A program made the position numbers and the translations under genes. Under the pieces are notes generated by a model that had not been told where the DNA came from, searched no databases, and saw nothing but the letters and a program-made list of their open reading frames with translations. A stretch of 64,000 nucleotides of DNA from Salipiger sp. CCB-MM3 (GTDB taxonomy: Bacteria; Pseudomonadota; Alphaproteobacteria; Rhodobacterales; Rhodobacteraceae). Below are positions 6,749-15,709 of the stretch, in pieces. Numbering within the stretch: the first letter of the stretch is position 1; every line of letters begins with the position of its first letter. Location: the NCBI RefSeq assembly GCF_001687105.1, contig NZ_CP014595.1, positions 62,001 through 126,000 on the forward strand. Direction: 5' to 3'.

Positions 6749-9226
6749 TTAGGTGAAGATCATATCATCGTCGGTGCCGTCGATCTGGACCACGAAGTCC
6801 GTGTCAGGAAGTCCGGCGGCAACGTCCCCATCCTCCGTCGGGCCAGTTTCGGTCGCGCCGAGGGTGAAGGCCAGTTCGAAGTCGTCAACGTCGATCGCCT
6901 GTTCGACCGAGATATTGTTGATCCGCAGCTTGTCGTTGCCGTCGAGACCTGCGATTGCGAGATAGATCTCGTCAAAGTCGATGCCCGGATCGATGAGAGC
7001 AGTCTTAACCGTGGTGAACGGGTCCAATTCAAATATGCCCGTCGCGAAATCCGGATCCGAGTCCGGGTCGGGACCATCCGGTCCATAAGCCTCCCACACC
7101 ATATAGAGCGGCGCGGTGTTGCCGATGCCACCGCCGACCGGATCAAGCTCAAGCGAGAATGCCGAAACGGTTCCGGGGCCGGGGGTGGTGATCTTGATGG
7201 CTTCAAGCTGCTCTATGTTGCCGTTGCCGACACCGATGCCGCCCGCATTGTTGGGATTGAGGAAGTAGGAGCCGTCTCCGAACTCTGTGTCCCATGTGCC
7301 CGCCAGATCAGCCAAATCATTAACCGATCCACCGTCAAAGATGATACCTGAAGGCTCTTTGGTTTCTTCGGGCCCGCCGGGGTTCACTCCGCCACCGAAG
7401 TCCAACGGGATCAGGTCTGTCGGCGCATCCTGCAACAAGGTGAATAGATAGCTTGCCGTGGGATCAGTGTCGTTGATCTCCAACGTGTAAAGCGACTCGC
7501 CATCGAACTCCCCGCCGCTGATGGTGCCGGTCACGGTCATTGTCGCGGCATCATAGCTCGATGACACTGTGACCTCGCCGCCAGCGCTGTCGCCGTTGGT
7601 ATCATACCAAGTAAAGTCCGAAGGCACGCTGGTCACGCTTAGCGTGGAGAGATCGGCCCCGGGGTAATAGTCGAACGTATCTGTACCGGTTGCGCCGTAG
7701 ACGAGTTGCAGAACGCCTTCGATCGGGTTGTCGACATCGTTGTCGTTGTCTTCATCTGGGGTTGGCAAGTCTCCGAGGAACGGATTGTCATCCATCACGT
7801 CGATGGTCACCGTCAGGGCCTGGGAGCCGCCGTTGCCGTCAACCACATAGAGGTTAAAGATGTCCTGAGGTGAACCGCTGTTGTCGTCATGGTCAGCCGG
7901 ATTGGTATGCAGATAGGTCACCGTGCCATTGGCGTTCAACGTCAGTGTGCCGTAATCTCCGCTCATCGCGCTGGTGTTGGACCCGGCGGCGTCTTGTGCG
8001 AGATAGGGGCTGTCGCCCGTGTCGACGTCAGCGATATTCAGGTCGATCGTCTGCGAGATGTCGCTGTTCCCCCCGATGTCCGGAATACCATTCGGTTCCG
8101 GCTGCGTACCCGTTGCCAGACCGCGCTCCCAGACTGTGGCTGATCCGTCCGTGCCGGTCGGGTCATCGTTCTCGCCTTGGATTTCGATAACCACAAGAGC
8201 GTCGTCGCTGGAACTCAGGGCTCCGTCAAAGGCGGTATATTCAAAGGCGACATAGGCAGAATCTCCAACCGAAAGGTAATTGAAACTGCCTTGCGGGTCG
8301 TAGCTGAAGCTGCCGTCGGAATTGAATACGATGTCTCCGGTTCCGGTGGCATCAGAGTTCGCTTCTGCCACTCCCGAGGCGTTGGAGTGGTAGACGTCGG
8401 TCTTGAGAACCGCGCCGAGAATGTCATTTTCTGGATCGCTGTCATTGTCCAGAACCCCAATGCCGCCGCCGGGCGTGTCATCGGCATTGAACAGTGTCAG
8501 ACCGCCTTCTTCTGAAACGGTATAGCTGTCATCCGTCGCCGTAGGTGGCGTATTCGTTGGACCGACAACCACGGTGACCGTCGCTGTGTCGGTTGCACCC
8601 CACTGATCGGAAATCGTGTAGGTGAAGGTGTCCACGCCAATGAAGCCGGCATCAGGATCGTAGCTTACAGTGCTGCCATCCGTCGTGACACTGCCGTTGG
8701 CACCATCGGTGGTGCTCATGATGTGGATTGTGTCGCCACCGCTATCAGCGTCGTGATCCGTCTCGTTGTCGAAAGTGTCTATGTCGAAGTCATTGGCCAG
8801 CACGTCGATCACGGTGGGGCCTGAATCATTGTCGATCACCGAGCCGAAGGTGTCATCGACCGCCGTAGGATCATCGTTGACCCCGGTAATGGTGATCGTC
8901 ACAAGTTCGGAAGTGGTTCCTTCGCCAGTCGTGTACTCGACGGTGAAAGTGTCGGTCACTGTCGCGCCCCAGGCGAGGGAGTCAAAGCCATATGCGAGCA
9001 AGATGTCGTCGCCATCGTCCGCATTCCGGATCTCATCACCCGTGTTGTCGACATAGAGCGGCAGGAGATAGTTCGTGTCGTATGTGAAGATCCCGTTTGC
9101 CTTGAACTTGAACAGCGGGTTCACAGGGTTGCTGGTGACAAAACCTTTTTCCCCCGGCCCAAATTGAACATTCAAGTTTCCGGAAAAGTTCTCAGATACG
9201 CCTATGTTTGGGTTACCAAGTGCCAT
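6749..9226 (-). CDS. Large VCBS/cadherin-like repeat surface protein
   Basis: 825 acidic residues, almost no Cys or Lys. About residues 1-105 end in a VCBS-like strand (TDTFTVEYTTGEG, ITGVNDDP); then a cadherin/Big-type domain (TAVDDTF, VIDVLANDFD, GFIGVDTFTYTISD); a second VCBS-like unit (GVLDNDSDPEND, SFSYDPQGSFNYL, IQGENDDP); a third (GTLTLNANGTVTYLHTNP); and a non-repetitive C-terminal half. Such proteins are calcium-dependent adhesins or matrix proteins. No Sec signal, and the C-terminus is acidic-hydrophobic (DFVVQIDGTDDDMIFT), which suits type I secretion; no T1SS genes are nearby. ATG 9226 has GGAG upstream. The lower GC suggests acquisition. Confidence 0.8.
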   Translation of the reverse strand: MALGNPNIGVSENFSGNLNVQFGPGEKGFVTSNPVNPLFKFKANGIFTYDTNYLLPLYVDNTGDEIRNADDGDDILLAYGFDSLAWGATVTDTFTVEYTTGEGTTSELVTITITGVNDDPTAVDDTFGSVIDNDSGPTVIDVLANDFDIDTFDNETDHDADSGGDTIHIMSTTDGANGSVTTDGSTVSYDPDAGFIGVDTFTYTISDQWGATDTATVTVVVGPTNTPPTATDDSYTVSEEGGLTLFNADDTPGGGIGVLDNDSDPENDILGAVLKTDVYHSNASGVAEANSDATGTGDIVFNSDGSFSYDPQGSFNYLSVGDSAYVAFEYTAFDGALSSSDDALVVIEIQGENDDPTGTDGSATVWERGLATGTQPEPNGIPDIGGNSDISQTIDLNIADVDTGDSPYLAQDAAGSNTSAMSGDYGTLTLNANGTVTYLHTNPADHDDNSGSPQDIFNLYVVDGNGGSQALTVTIDVMDDNPFLGDLPTPDEDNDNDVDNPIEGVLQLVYGATGTDTFDYYPGADLSTLSVTSVPSDFTWYDTNGDSAGGEVTVSSSYDAATMTVTGTISGGEFDGESLYTLEINDTDPTASYLFTLLQDAPTDLIPLDFGGGVNPGGPEETKEPSGIIFDGGSVNDLADLAGTWDTEFGDGSYFLNPNNAGGIGVGNGNIEQLEAIKITTPGPGTVSAFSLELDPVGGGIGNTAPLYMVWEAYGPDGPDPDSDPDFATGIFELDPFTTVKTALIDPGIDFDEIYLAIAGLDGNDKLRINNISVEQAIDVDDFELAFTLGATETGPTEDGDVAAGLPDTDFVVQIDGTDDDMIFT

Positions 9227-10041
9227 GCCGATCTCCAATGGAAATGCTTATGGAAACTGGCGGCTGCAGTAAAGCGCGTTCTCATTCGACATTACCTCAG
9301 GGTGAGGTGCGAATAATGGTGATTTAATTTTTCATGATATTGAGATTAGCGCACCCGAGAATTACCGCGCCGACAGGTTCTTTTGAAATTGGGTTAAGTG
9401 GAATAAATTTGGCCTCCTGCAATAATTCTTTGCTACCGGTCTCGAATGAGAATAGGTGCTAAGAGCGGTACTCGCCGGTTGGAAACTAGAACGAGTAAAG
9501 CTCTTATAATTCTGGAAAAGGAGAAAATTGCGCTGCTCGTCGGTCGAAACTGCGAGCTGCGCAGCACCATGAAAGCGTCGCGCAAAGAAAATTCTTACGG
9601 TCAAATTAACTCCGGCGGTGACAGATAAGCTGACCATAGAGAATTGGGTCTGCGAACGACTCACCAATCTGAGGTCTTACTTTTAACATAAAGTGTCTGG
9701 ATTTTCACGTGGTTTCGCAAATTTATCGAGTGTCTACCTTGAGTTGTTTGGCGCAATCATATTGCAGCTTTTAGGCCGGGCATTGACTTTCTCGACTGTG
9801 GAGCTTTCAAGCAGTGTTGGCGTGTCGAAATCTTCATCGCAATCGACAAAACGCCTGCCTTGCAGCCTGGGAAGCAGACTACTCGAAGGGACGAGCCGGG
9901 CCAGGTGGAGTGTCGGTGTTCTGTCAGCGCAGATGTGCTACACCGTAGCGATCCAGTATCGAAATTCCCGGTGAACTTGGGTAAACCCCGGAAATCCACG
10001 CATCGCGTGCTAGAAGGGGCTCGCCCGGAGTTGAGGTCAAG
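9227..10041. other. 815-bp AT-richer intergenic region
   Basis: The least GC-rich stretch of the window, with A/T runs around 9320-9450 and 9580-9700. Frames of 60-100 codons exist on both strands but none has a family signature, a convincing ribosome site or local codon use. It presumably includes the promoter of the VCBS/cadherin-like gene (minus strand) and of dusA near its right end. I see no repeats, tRNA or attachment site. Confidence 0.6.
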
Positions 10042-11040
10042 GTGTTGAAAAATAGAGTGGAATATGCAGCCCGTTTGAGCGTCGCGCCCATGATGGATTG
10101 GACCGACCGGCACTGCCGGTATCTGCACCGTATCCTGTCGCGCGAGAGCCTGCTTTACACCGAGATGGTCACGTCGCCGGCGCTGGTGCGCGGCGGGGCG
10201 TTGCATCTGCTCACTTATGATCCGTCGGAGCATCCGGTGGCGCTGCAGCTTGGCGGCTCGGACCCCGAGGAGCTTGCGCAGGCGGCCAAGCTGGGGGCCG
10301 AGGCAGGCTATGACGAGATCAACCTCAACTGCGGCTGCCCTTCGGACCGGGTGCAGTCGGGCACTTTTGGCGCGGTGCTGATGAAACACCCGCAGTTGGT
10401 CGCCGATTGCGTCGCGGCCATGCGCGAGGCGGTGGACGTCGAAGTGACGGTGAAATGCCGCATCGGTGTCGACGAGCAGGAGCCGCGCGAGGTGCTGCCC
10501 GAGTTTCTGGAAAAGATCGCCGCAGCGGGCTGCACGCGGGTCACCATCCACGCGCGCAAGGCGTGGCTGCAGGGGCTCAGCCCCAAGGAGAACCGCGATA
10601 TCCCGCCGCTCGATTACGAGCTGGTGCATGAGATGAAGGCCGCCTTCCCGCAGCTCCATGTCTCGATCAACGGCGGAGTGCGAAGCCTCGATGAGGCCGA
10701 GGCGCATCTGGCGCGGGGCCTCGACGGGGTGATGATTGGCCGCGCGGCCTATCACCAGCCGTGGGACGTGCTGGCCGAGGCGGATGCGCGTATCTTCGGG
10801 CGGGACGTGGAGACCGTATCGCCGGATGCGGCGGTCGCCGCCATGCTGCCCTATATCGAGCGCCATATCGCGTCGGGCGGGAAGCTGCATCAGATCACAC
10901 GGCACATGCTGGGGCTCTATGCGGGGCGTCCCGGCGCGCGCAAATGGCGGCAGGTGCTGTCCGAAAAGTCGACGCGCGACGGCGCTGGCCTTGAGGTGAT
11001 CGGAGAGGCGCAGGGCCGGATGCGCGACGCCGCCGCTTAA
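10042..11040 (+). CDS. dusA: tRNA-dihydrouridine synthase A
   Basis: 332 residues, FMN-dependent enzyme reducing uridine 20/20a in tRNA D-loops. The TIM-barrel start RLSVAPMMDWTDRHCRY, the substrate segment EMVTSPALVRGG, the catalytic NCGCPSDRVQ (Cys99) and the FMN-binding INGGVRSLDEA plus GVMIGRAAY are all present. Starts at GTG 10042. Its 3' end overlaps the convergent DUF1289 gene by 4 bp. Full length for DusA. Confidence 0.95.
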   Translation: MLKNRVEYAARLSVAPMMDWTDRHCRYLHRILSRESLLYTEMVTSPALVRGGALHLLTYDPSEHPVALQLGGSDPEELAQAAKLGAEAGYDEINLNCGCPSDRVQSGTFGAVLMKHPQLVADCVAAMREAVDVEVTVKCRIGVDEQEPREVLPEFLEKIAAAGCTRVTIHARKAWLQGLSPKENRDIPPLDYELVHEMKAAFPQLHVSINGGVRSLDEAEAHLARGLDGVMIGRAAYHQPWDVLAEADARIFGRDVETVSPDAAVAAMLPYIERHIASGGKLHQITRHMLGLYAGRPGARKWRQVLSEKSTRDGAGLEVIGEAQGRMRDAAA

Positions 11041-11273
11041 GCCTCGCCGCTGCGGCGTCCGGCGCGGCCGCCGCGGCGCTGGCGCAGCAGCGCCTTGCGT
11101 TCGGGCAACGCGTCCATGATGGCGCGGCGTTCCTCCGGCGTGTAGCCGCCCCAGCCCGCGATCTCGTCGAGCGTGCGCAAACATCCGGTGCAGAGCCCGG
11201 CCGCGCGATGCACCACGCAGATATTGATGCAGGGGCTTTCTATGGGGCTCTGATTGCGCGCATCGCCGGTCAT
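11037..11273 (-). CDS. DUF1289 domain small Cys-motif protein
   Basis: 78 residues with the DUF1289 signature ESPCINICVVHRAAGLCTGC followed by RTLDEIAGW and ERRAIMDALPER. The four-cysteine pattern suggests metal or Fe-S binding; function unknown. ATG 11273 lies 4 bp after the ruvX stop, so it is co-transcribed with ruvX. The basic, Gly/Arg-rich tail is common in this family. Confidence 0.88.
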   Translation of the reverse strand: MTGDARNQSPIESPCINICVVHRAAGLCTGCLRTLDEIAGWGGYTPEERRAIMDALPERKALLRQRRGGRAGRRSGEA

Positions 11274-11277
11274 CGGC

Positions 11278-11751
11278 TCAGGCCTCGCGGATGTGGCGCA
11301 GCCGGTCCAGCGCGCCCTGCAGGATGAAGCTCGCCGCCACATGGTCGATCAGTTCGGCGCGCTTCTTGCGCGAGGTGTCGGCCTCGAGCAGCGCGCGTTC
11401 GGCGGCGACGGTCGACAGGCGCTCGTCCCAGAAGCTGATCGGCCCATCCCAGAGGTTCGACAGGTTGCGCGCGAAGGCGCGTGTCGATTGCGCACGCGGG
11501 CCTTCGGAGCCGTCCATATTGCGCGGCAGCCCGAGGATGATGCCGCCGACCTCGCGATCCCGCACGATCTTTAGCAGCGCCTCGGCGTCGAGGGTGAATT
11601 TCTTGCGTTTGATCGTCTCCACCGGGGTGGCGACCGAGAGCAGCCGGTCCGAGAGCGCGACGCCGATGGTCTTGGTGCCAAGGTCGAGCCCGGCAATGGC
11701 CCGCATCGGCGGCAGGGCGGCGGCGAAATCGGCGATGTCTTCGTGGATCAT
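11278..11751 (-). CDS. ruvX: Putative Holliday junction resolvase RuvX (YqgF)
   Basis: 157 residues with an RNase H-like fold: [16 protein letters not shown] (first acidic residue), [29 protein letters not shown] and the terminal [10 protein letters not shown] (last acidic residue). Members act as Holliday junction resolvases or in 5' processing of pre-16S rRNA. The start used here includes a short extension before [10 protein letters not shown]; an internal ATG is possible. Downstream of ccmI, with repeat element A in the gap, and immediately upstream of the DUF1289 gene. Confidence 0.92.
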   Translation of the reverse strand: MIHEDIADFAAALPPMRAIAGLDLGTKTIGVALSDRLLSVATPVETIKRKKFTLDAEALLKIVRDREVGGIILGLPRNMDGSEGPRAQSTRAFARNLSNLWDGPISFWDERLSTVAAERALLEADTSRKKRAELIDHVAASFILQGALDRLRHIREA

Positions 11752-11810
11752 CTCGGGGCGTCCTGTGGTGGTTTCGCGCTGTTTAGGCCAGCTCGGGCGG
11801 TGAGGGAAGG

Positions 11811-11874
11811 GAGGGGCGCTGCCCCTCTTGGCCTGTCGGCCAATTCACCCCGGCGTATTTGGAAAGAGAAGAAG
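11811..11874 (+). repeat. Intergenic hairpin-hairpin-box element, copy A
   Basis: Hairpin 1 is GAGGGGC/GCCCCTC, hairpin 2 is TTGGCC/GGCCAA, then TTCACCCC and the box GGCGTATTTGGAAAGAG with AAGAAG. It lies between ccmI stop and ruvX start; read along the ccmI transcript it is in antisense orientation (CTTCTTCTC first). Same architecture as copies B, C and D. Confidence 0.85.
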
Positions 11875-11887
11875 GGCCCCGGAATCG

Positions 11888-13141
11888 TCAGTCGGTGAGA
11901 CCGGCGCGGGCCGCGCCTTGGCGCACCGTGGCGAGCGCCTCGGGGCGGGTGGCGAAGACCTGCTGCGCTTCGTCCCAGATGGATTGCGCGCGGTCGGTCT
12001 GGCCGAGCACGCCGAGCGCGGTGAGCAGGCGGGCCCATTCCTCGGGGCTGCCGCCCTGATCGGCCAGTCGCTGCGAGAGATTGTCGACCATCCCCTCGAT
12101 CATCGCCTGACGGTCGGCTTCGGACATCTTGGAGGCCGCCTGCATGTCTTCTGTAGTTGGGCCGGGGAGCGCACCCGGAAGATCGGCGCTGGCCATCTGC
12201 GGCAGGGTGTAGTCGTTGATCCCGGCGCGCTGCGCCATCTGCGGCATCTGCTCGGCGATGGCGGGCACCCAAGGCGCGCCGGCGTCGCTGTCGCGCAGCA
12301 GATTGTCCCAGATGCGGAAGGCGCTGTCCGGGCGGCCGGTCTGGGCCATCATCAGCCCGCCGTAGTAGCGCGCCACGCCGTTTTCGGGATCGCGCTGCAT
12401 AACCTGATCGAGCACTTTTTCGGCCTCGGGCGAGACGTAGCCACCCGCGGCTAGAACCATCATATCCGCCAGATCGGCATAGTCTTCGGCACCGGCAGTA
12501 TCGGCCTTGAGGTCGATCACCCGGCGCTGCGCCGCATAGGCGGCGGCGTAATTGCCAAGCGCCGCCTCGGAGCGGGCGAGCAGCATCTGGCCCTGCAGAT
12601 CGTCCGGGCGCTCTTCAACCGCGCCGCGCAGGCGGGTGACGAGCTGGGCGTATTCCTCGGGCGCGTCGCTGGGCGGGCTGGCGGGCAGGGCGGCTTCGGC
12701 CTCCTGTTGCGAGGGGCGGGTCTCGCGCATCTCTTGCGCTGCGGCGATACGGTCGCGCAGCGTCAGATCGCCATAGCCGGGTGCGCCGAGCGTCAGATAG
12801 AGCGCATAGCTGCCGCCGATCAGCGCGAGCAGCAGCAGCGCGGCACTCACCCGGCGCGGCCCGCGTGCGGCGCCGCTGGCGGGCGCGGCACCGGCTTGAT
12901 GGGCGCGGCTGTCGGCGGCGAGAATGCGGCGCGACACTTCGGTGCGCAGCCGCTCGGCCTCGGCCTCGCCGATGGTGCCACGGGCGCGGTCGCGGTCGAT
13001 CTCGGAAAGCTGGTCACGGTAGACCTGCAGGTCGGAGGCCTCGGCCCCGGTGATCTCGCGGCGCGCGCGCAGCAGCGCCACCACCATCGGGGCGGCCACG
13101 GCAAGCACCGCAAGGCCGGTCACGATCCAGAAAATCATCAT
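11888..13141 (-). CDS. ccmI: Cytochrome c biogenesis protein CcmI
   Basis: 417 residues. An N-terminal transmembrane helix (MMIFWIVTGLAVLAVAAPMV), a cytoplasmic coiled loop with YRDQLSEIDRDRARGTI, a second helix (SAALLLLALIGGSYALYL) and a large periplasmic TPR-rich domain. CcmI chaperones apocytochrome c to the CcmFH haem-ligation complex. ATG 13141 is preceded by AGGAG 9 nt upstream and gives the membrane helix at once; the longer frame to 13252 is non-homologous. The other ccm genes are not in this window. Confidence 0.93.
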   Translation of the reverse strand: MMIFWIVTGLAVLAVAAPMVVALLRARREITGAEASDLQVYRDQLSEIDRDRARGTIGEAEAERLRTEVSRRILAADSRAHQAGAAPASGAARGPRRVSAALLLLALIGGSYALYLTLGAPGYGDLTLRDRIAAAQEMRETRPSQQEAEAALPASPPSDAPEEYAQLVTRLRGAVEERPDDLQGQMLLARSEAALGNYAAAYAAQRRVIDLKADTAGAEDYADLADMMVLAAGGYVSPEAEKVLDQVMQRDPENGVARYYGGLMMAQTGRPDSAFRIWDNLLRDSDAGAPWVPAIAEQMPQMAQRAGINDYTLPQMASADLPGALPGPTTEDMQAASKMSEADRQAMIEGMVDNLSQRLADQGGSPEEWARLLTALGVLGQTDRAQSIWDEAQQVFATRPEALATVRQGAARAGLTD

Positions 13142-13317
13142 CCCAAGCTCTCCTTCTGCCCTCCATGTATATGCCCGCGCGCCGGGAAAAAAGGGCAAAG
13201 CCCTGCAGCTCTTTGCCGCGTGTTCACCGCGCGGCAAGACAGGCGGTTGCACCGCGCGCCGCCGCGTGCAGGAATTGCAGCAGCCAGTGGATTTTTCACA
13301 AAGCGGATTCGAGACCC

Positions 13318-14562
13318 ATGAAACGCTATTCGGTATTTGCCATCGCCCGTGAGGCCGCCCGCTACCACACCGGCTGGGCGCGCGCCTGGCGCAAACCCGA
13401 GCCGAAGCGCCGCTATAGCGTGGTGATCATCGGGGCGGGCGGACATGGTCTGGCCACCGCCTATTACCTCGGCAAGAATTTCGGCATCACCGATGTGGCG
13501 ATCCTCGAGAAGGGCTGGCTCGGCGGCGGCAACACCGGGCGCAACACGACGATCATCCGCTCGAACTACCTGCAGGACCCTTCGGCGGCGATCTATGAGA
13601 AGGCCCGCTCGCTCTATGAGGGGCTTAGTCAGGACCTCAATTACAACGTGATGTTCAGCCCGCGCGGCGTGATGATGCTGGCGCAGACCGAGCACGAGCT
13701 GCGCGGCTATCAGCGCACGGTTCACGCCAACCGACTGCAGAACATCGAGACCGAGATGATCGGCCCGCGCGAGGTGAAACGCCTGTGTCCGATCATGAAC
13801 ATCGACGGGCCGCGCTATCCGGTGCTGGGCGCGCTCTGGCAGGCGCGCGGCGGCACGGCACGCCACGATGCGGTGGCCTGGGGCTATGCGCGGGCCTGCT
13901 CGGACATGGGCATGGACATCGTGCAGAATTGCGAGGTGACCGGCATCCGCTCGGAGGGGGGCAAGGTGCAGGGCGTCAGCACCACCCGCGGCGAGATCGA
14001 CTGCGACAAGCTTGGCATTGTGGTGGCGGGCCATTCCGGCGTTCTGGCCGAGAAGGCGGGCTTCCGGTTGCCAATCGAGTCGGTGGCGCTGCAGGCGCTG
14101 GTCTCCGAGCCGATCAAACCCTGCATGGATGTGGTGGTCATGGCCAATACGGTGCACGGCTATATGAGCCAGTCGGACAAGGGCGAGATGGTGATCGGCG
14201 GCGGTACCGACGGCTTCGTCAACTACACCCAGCGCGGCAGCTTCCAGCATATCGAAGAAACCGTGCGGGCGCTCACCGAGACCTTCCCGATGATCAGCCG
14301 CCTCAAGATGCTGCGGCAATGGGGCGGCATCGTCGATGTGACCGGCGACCGCTCGCCGATCCTGTCGAAGACCCCGCTGGAGAATTGCTTCCTCAACTGC
14401 GGCTGGGGCACCGGCGGCTTCAAGGCGATCCCCGGCTCGGGCTGGGGCTTTGCCGAACTGATGGCCAAGGGGCACTCATCTCTCACCGCCGAGTTCGGGC
14501 TGGACCGGTTCCGCGAAGGCCGGTTCATCGACGAAAGCGTGGCGGCGGGGGTGGCCCATTGA
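13318..14562 (+). CDS. soxB: Sarcosine oxidase beta subunit
   Basis: 414 residues. FAD-dinucleotide fold near residues 34-60 (YSVVIIGAGGHGLATAYYLG), followed by GNTGRNTTIIRSNYL, with conserved C-terminal CGWGTGGFKAIPGSG. The beta subunit holds the covalent FMN and noncovalent FAD of heterotetrameric sarcosine oxidase, which demethylates sarcosine to glycine with O2 and passes the one-carbon unit to tetrahydrofolate. ATG 13318 gives the normal N-terminus MKRYSVFAIA. It is separated from soxD by two unrelated genes, unlike the usual tight soxBDAG order. Confidence 0.95.
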   Translation: MKRYSVFAIAREAARYHTGWARAWRKPEPKRRYSVVIIGAGGHGLATAYYLGKNFGITDVAILEKGWLGGGNTGRNTTIIRSNYLQDPSAAIYEKARSLYEGLSQDLNYNVMFSPRGVMMLAQTEHELRGYQRTVHANRLQNIETEMIGPREVKRLCPIMNIDGPRYPVLGALWQARGGTARHDAVAWGYARACSDMGMDIVQNCEVTGIRSEGGKVQGVSTTRGEIDCDKLGIVVAGHSGVLAEKAGFRLPIESVALQALVSEPIKPCMDVVVMANTVHGYMSQSDKGEMVIGGGTDGFVNYTQRGSFQHIEETVRALTETFPMISRLKMLRQWGGIVDVTGDRSPILSKTPLENCFLNCGWGTGGFKAIPGSGWGFAELMAKGHSSLTAEFGLDRFREGRFIDESVAAGVAH

Positions 14563-14603
14563 GTGCCGCCACGAGCCCCTTCAGAGGCGCCGCTACCCGC
14601 GCC

Positions 14604-15020
14604 TCAGCGGCCGAGCGCGCTGCGCGGCAGGGTGACGGGCAGGGGCGCGGCCAGCCCCATCAGCCCGGTCTGCGCGCCTTGGCCCGCGTTGCAGGGCGGG
14701 TGCCAGCTGTCGATGAACTCGCGGGCGATCATCTGCCGGTCCTCGGGGCGCGACAGCGCCACGGCACCCACGGTGTCGAACCCCATTTCGGCGGCGCGGG
14801 ACCACGGGCCGTTCTCGCGCTTGTCGGCCTCGAGCTGCGCGCCAAGCGCCTCGGCGTCGCCCACATAGAGGATCTGCGCCTGCACGGCGCGCCCCTCGGG
14901 CAGGCGCATCAGAAGATACACCGCGCCTTCGTCGGCAAAGGCGGTGTCGGCGGTGAAAAGCTCAACCGGGTAGCGGCGACCGCGATGGCTGGTCAGGGTC
15001 AGTGTCAGAAGTCTGCTCAT
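14604..15020 (-). CDS. Hypothetical protein, antisense inside the sox cluster
   Basis: 138 residues from ATG 15020 (MSRLLTLTLTSHRGRRYPVE). No signal peptide, membrane segment or motif I can name. The sequence is balanced and protein-like, with RLPEGRAVQAQILYVGD and EDRQMIAREFIDSWHPPC, and is preceded by a purine-rich GGAGGC ribosome site. It is convergent with soxB and divergent from the following small membrane protein gene, so it is transcribed against the sox operon. A short helical DNA- or protein-binding role cannot be excluded. Confidence 0.65.
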   Translation of the reverse strand: MSRLLTLTLTSHRGRRYPVELFTADTAFADEGAVYLLMRLPEGRAVQAQILYVGDAEALGAQLEADKRENGPWSRAAEMGFDTVGAVALSRPEDRQMIAREFIDSWHPPCNAGQGAQTGLMGLAAPLPVTLPRSALGR

Positions 15021-15283
15021 GGGGCCTCCTTGCGTGGCTTCTTGTCTTCCGGTTCGGGCCGGCGTTTCCTCACGGTAGGTCGGGGCGGTGACCAATCATT
15101 GACCAAGCGCAACGCAGCGCTGAATTCCGCGTGTATCCAGCGTGTACGCCCGCAAATCAGGCGCGCGCAGGGGGGAGGTGCCCGCACGATGAGCGGAAAA
15201 TGGATCATTGCCGCATTGCAGCGGAACGGAACCGCCCGGCTGCGCGTTGCGGTCACGCAACGCAGCACCCAAGGAGAGCGCCC

Positions 15284-15604
15284 ATGGCAGGCCACGCCAC
15301 GCCGCATGACACACCCGCGGCAGAGGCCCGCGCCGCAGATCGCGCAACTGGCCGGGACGCTCCCCGCAAGAGCCGCTCATCGGCGCGCAGTGGCCTCGTG
15401 GCGCTGCTCTCCCTGCTTCTGGGCGTGGCGCTCGTGGTCATTGCCGTTGTCCTCTGGGCGCTCTTTGGGGCCGGACCAGAGGCGGGTGCAGGCGACCAAA
15501 GCAGCGCTGCCGCCAGCGCCGACAGCCAAAGCCTTGTGGAAGCGGTCGAAGGCGAAAGCGGCACGCTTCAGGACACCGCCGAGCCGCCCGCCGCTGCGGA
15601 CTGA
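15284..15604 (+). CDS. Small single-pass membrane protein
   Basis: 106 residues: a charged Ala/Arg-rich N-terminus (about residues 1-33), one strong transmembrane helix (LVALLSLLLGVALVVIAVVL, about 36-58) and an acidic, Ser/Ala/Glu-rich tail. AAGGAG sits 8 nt upstream of ATG 15284. No family recognised. Low-complexity ends make it fast-evolving. Lies between soxB and soxD on the same strand, with 105 bp to soxD. Confidence 0.6.
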   Translation: MAGHATPHDTPAAEARAADRATGRDAPRKSRSSARSGLVALLSLLLGVALVVIAVVLWALFGAGPEAGAGDQSSAAASADSQSLVEAVEGESGTLQDTAEPPAAAD

Positions 15605-15709
15605 CGGCACCGCTCTTCCTCCGATCCGCCAAATTCCCGCCCCCGCCGCTCCGGCGGGCTGGCGGCGCTCTGCCATGCCCCTGTCTTCCCCAAGCAAAGG
15701 AGAGGTCGC

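Noticed and set aside
9362..9667. 101-codon minus-strand frame in the AT-rich intergenic region
   Set aside because: No ribosome site, no recognisable domain, and composition typical of non-coding DNA.
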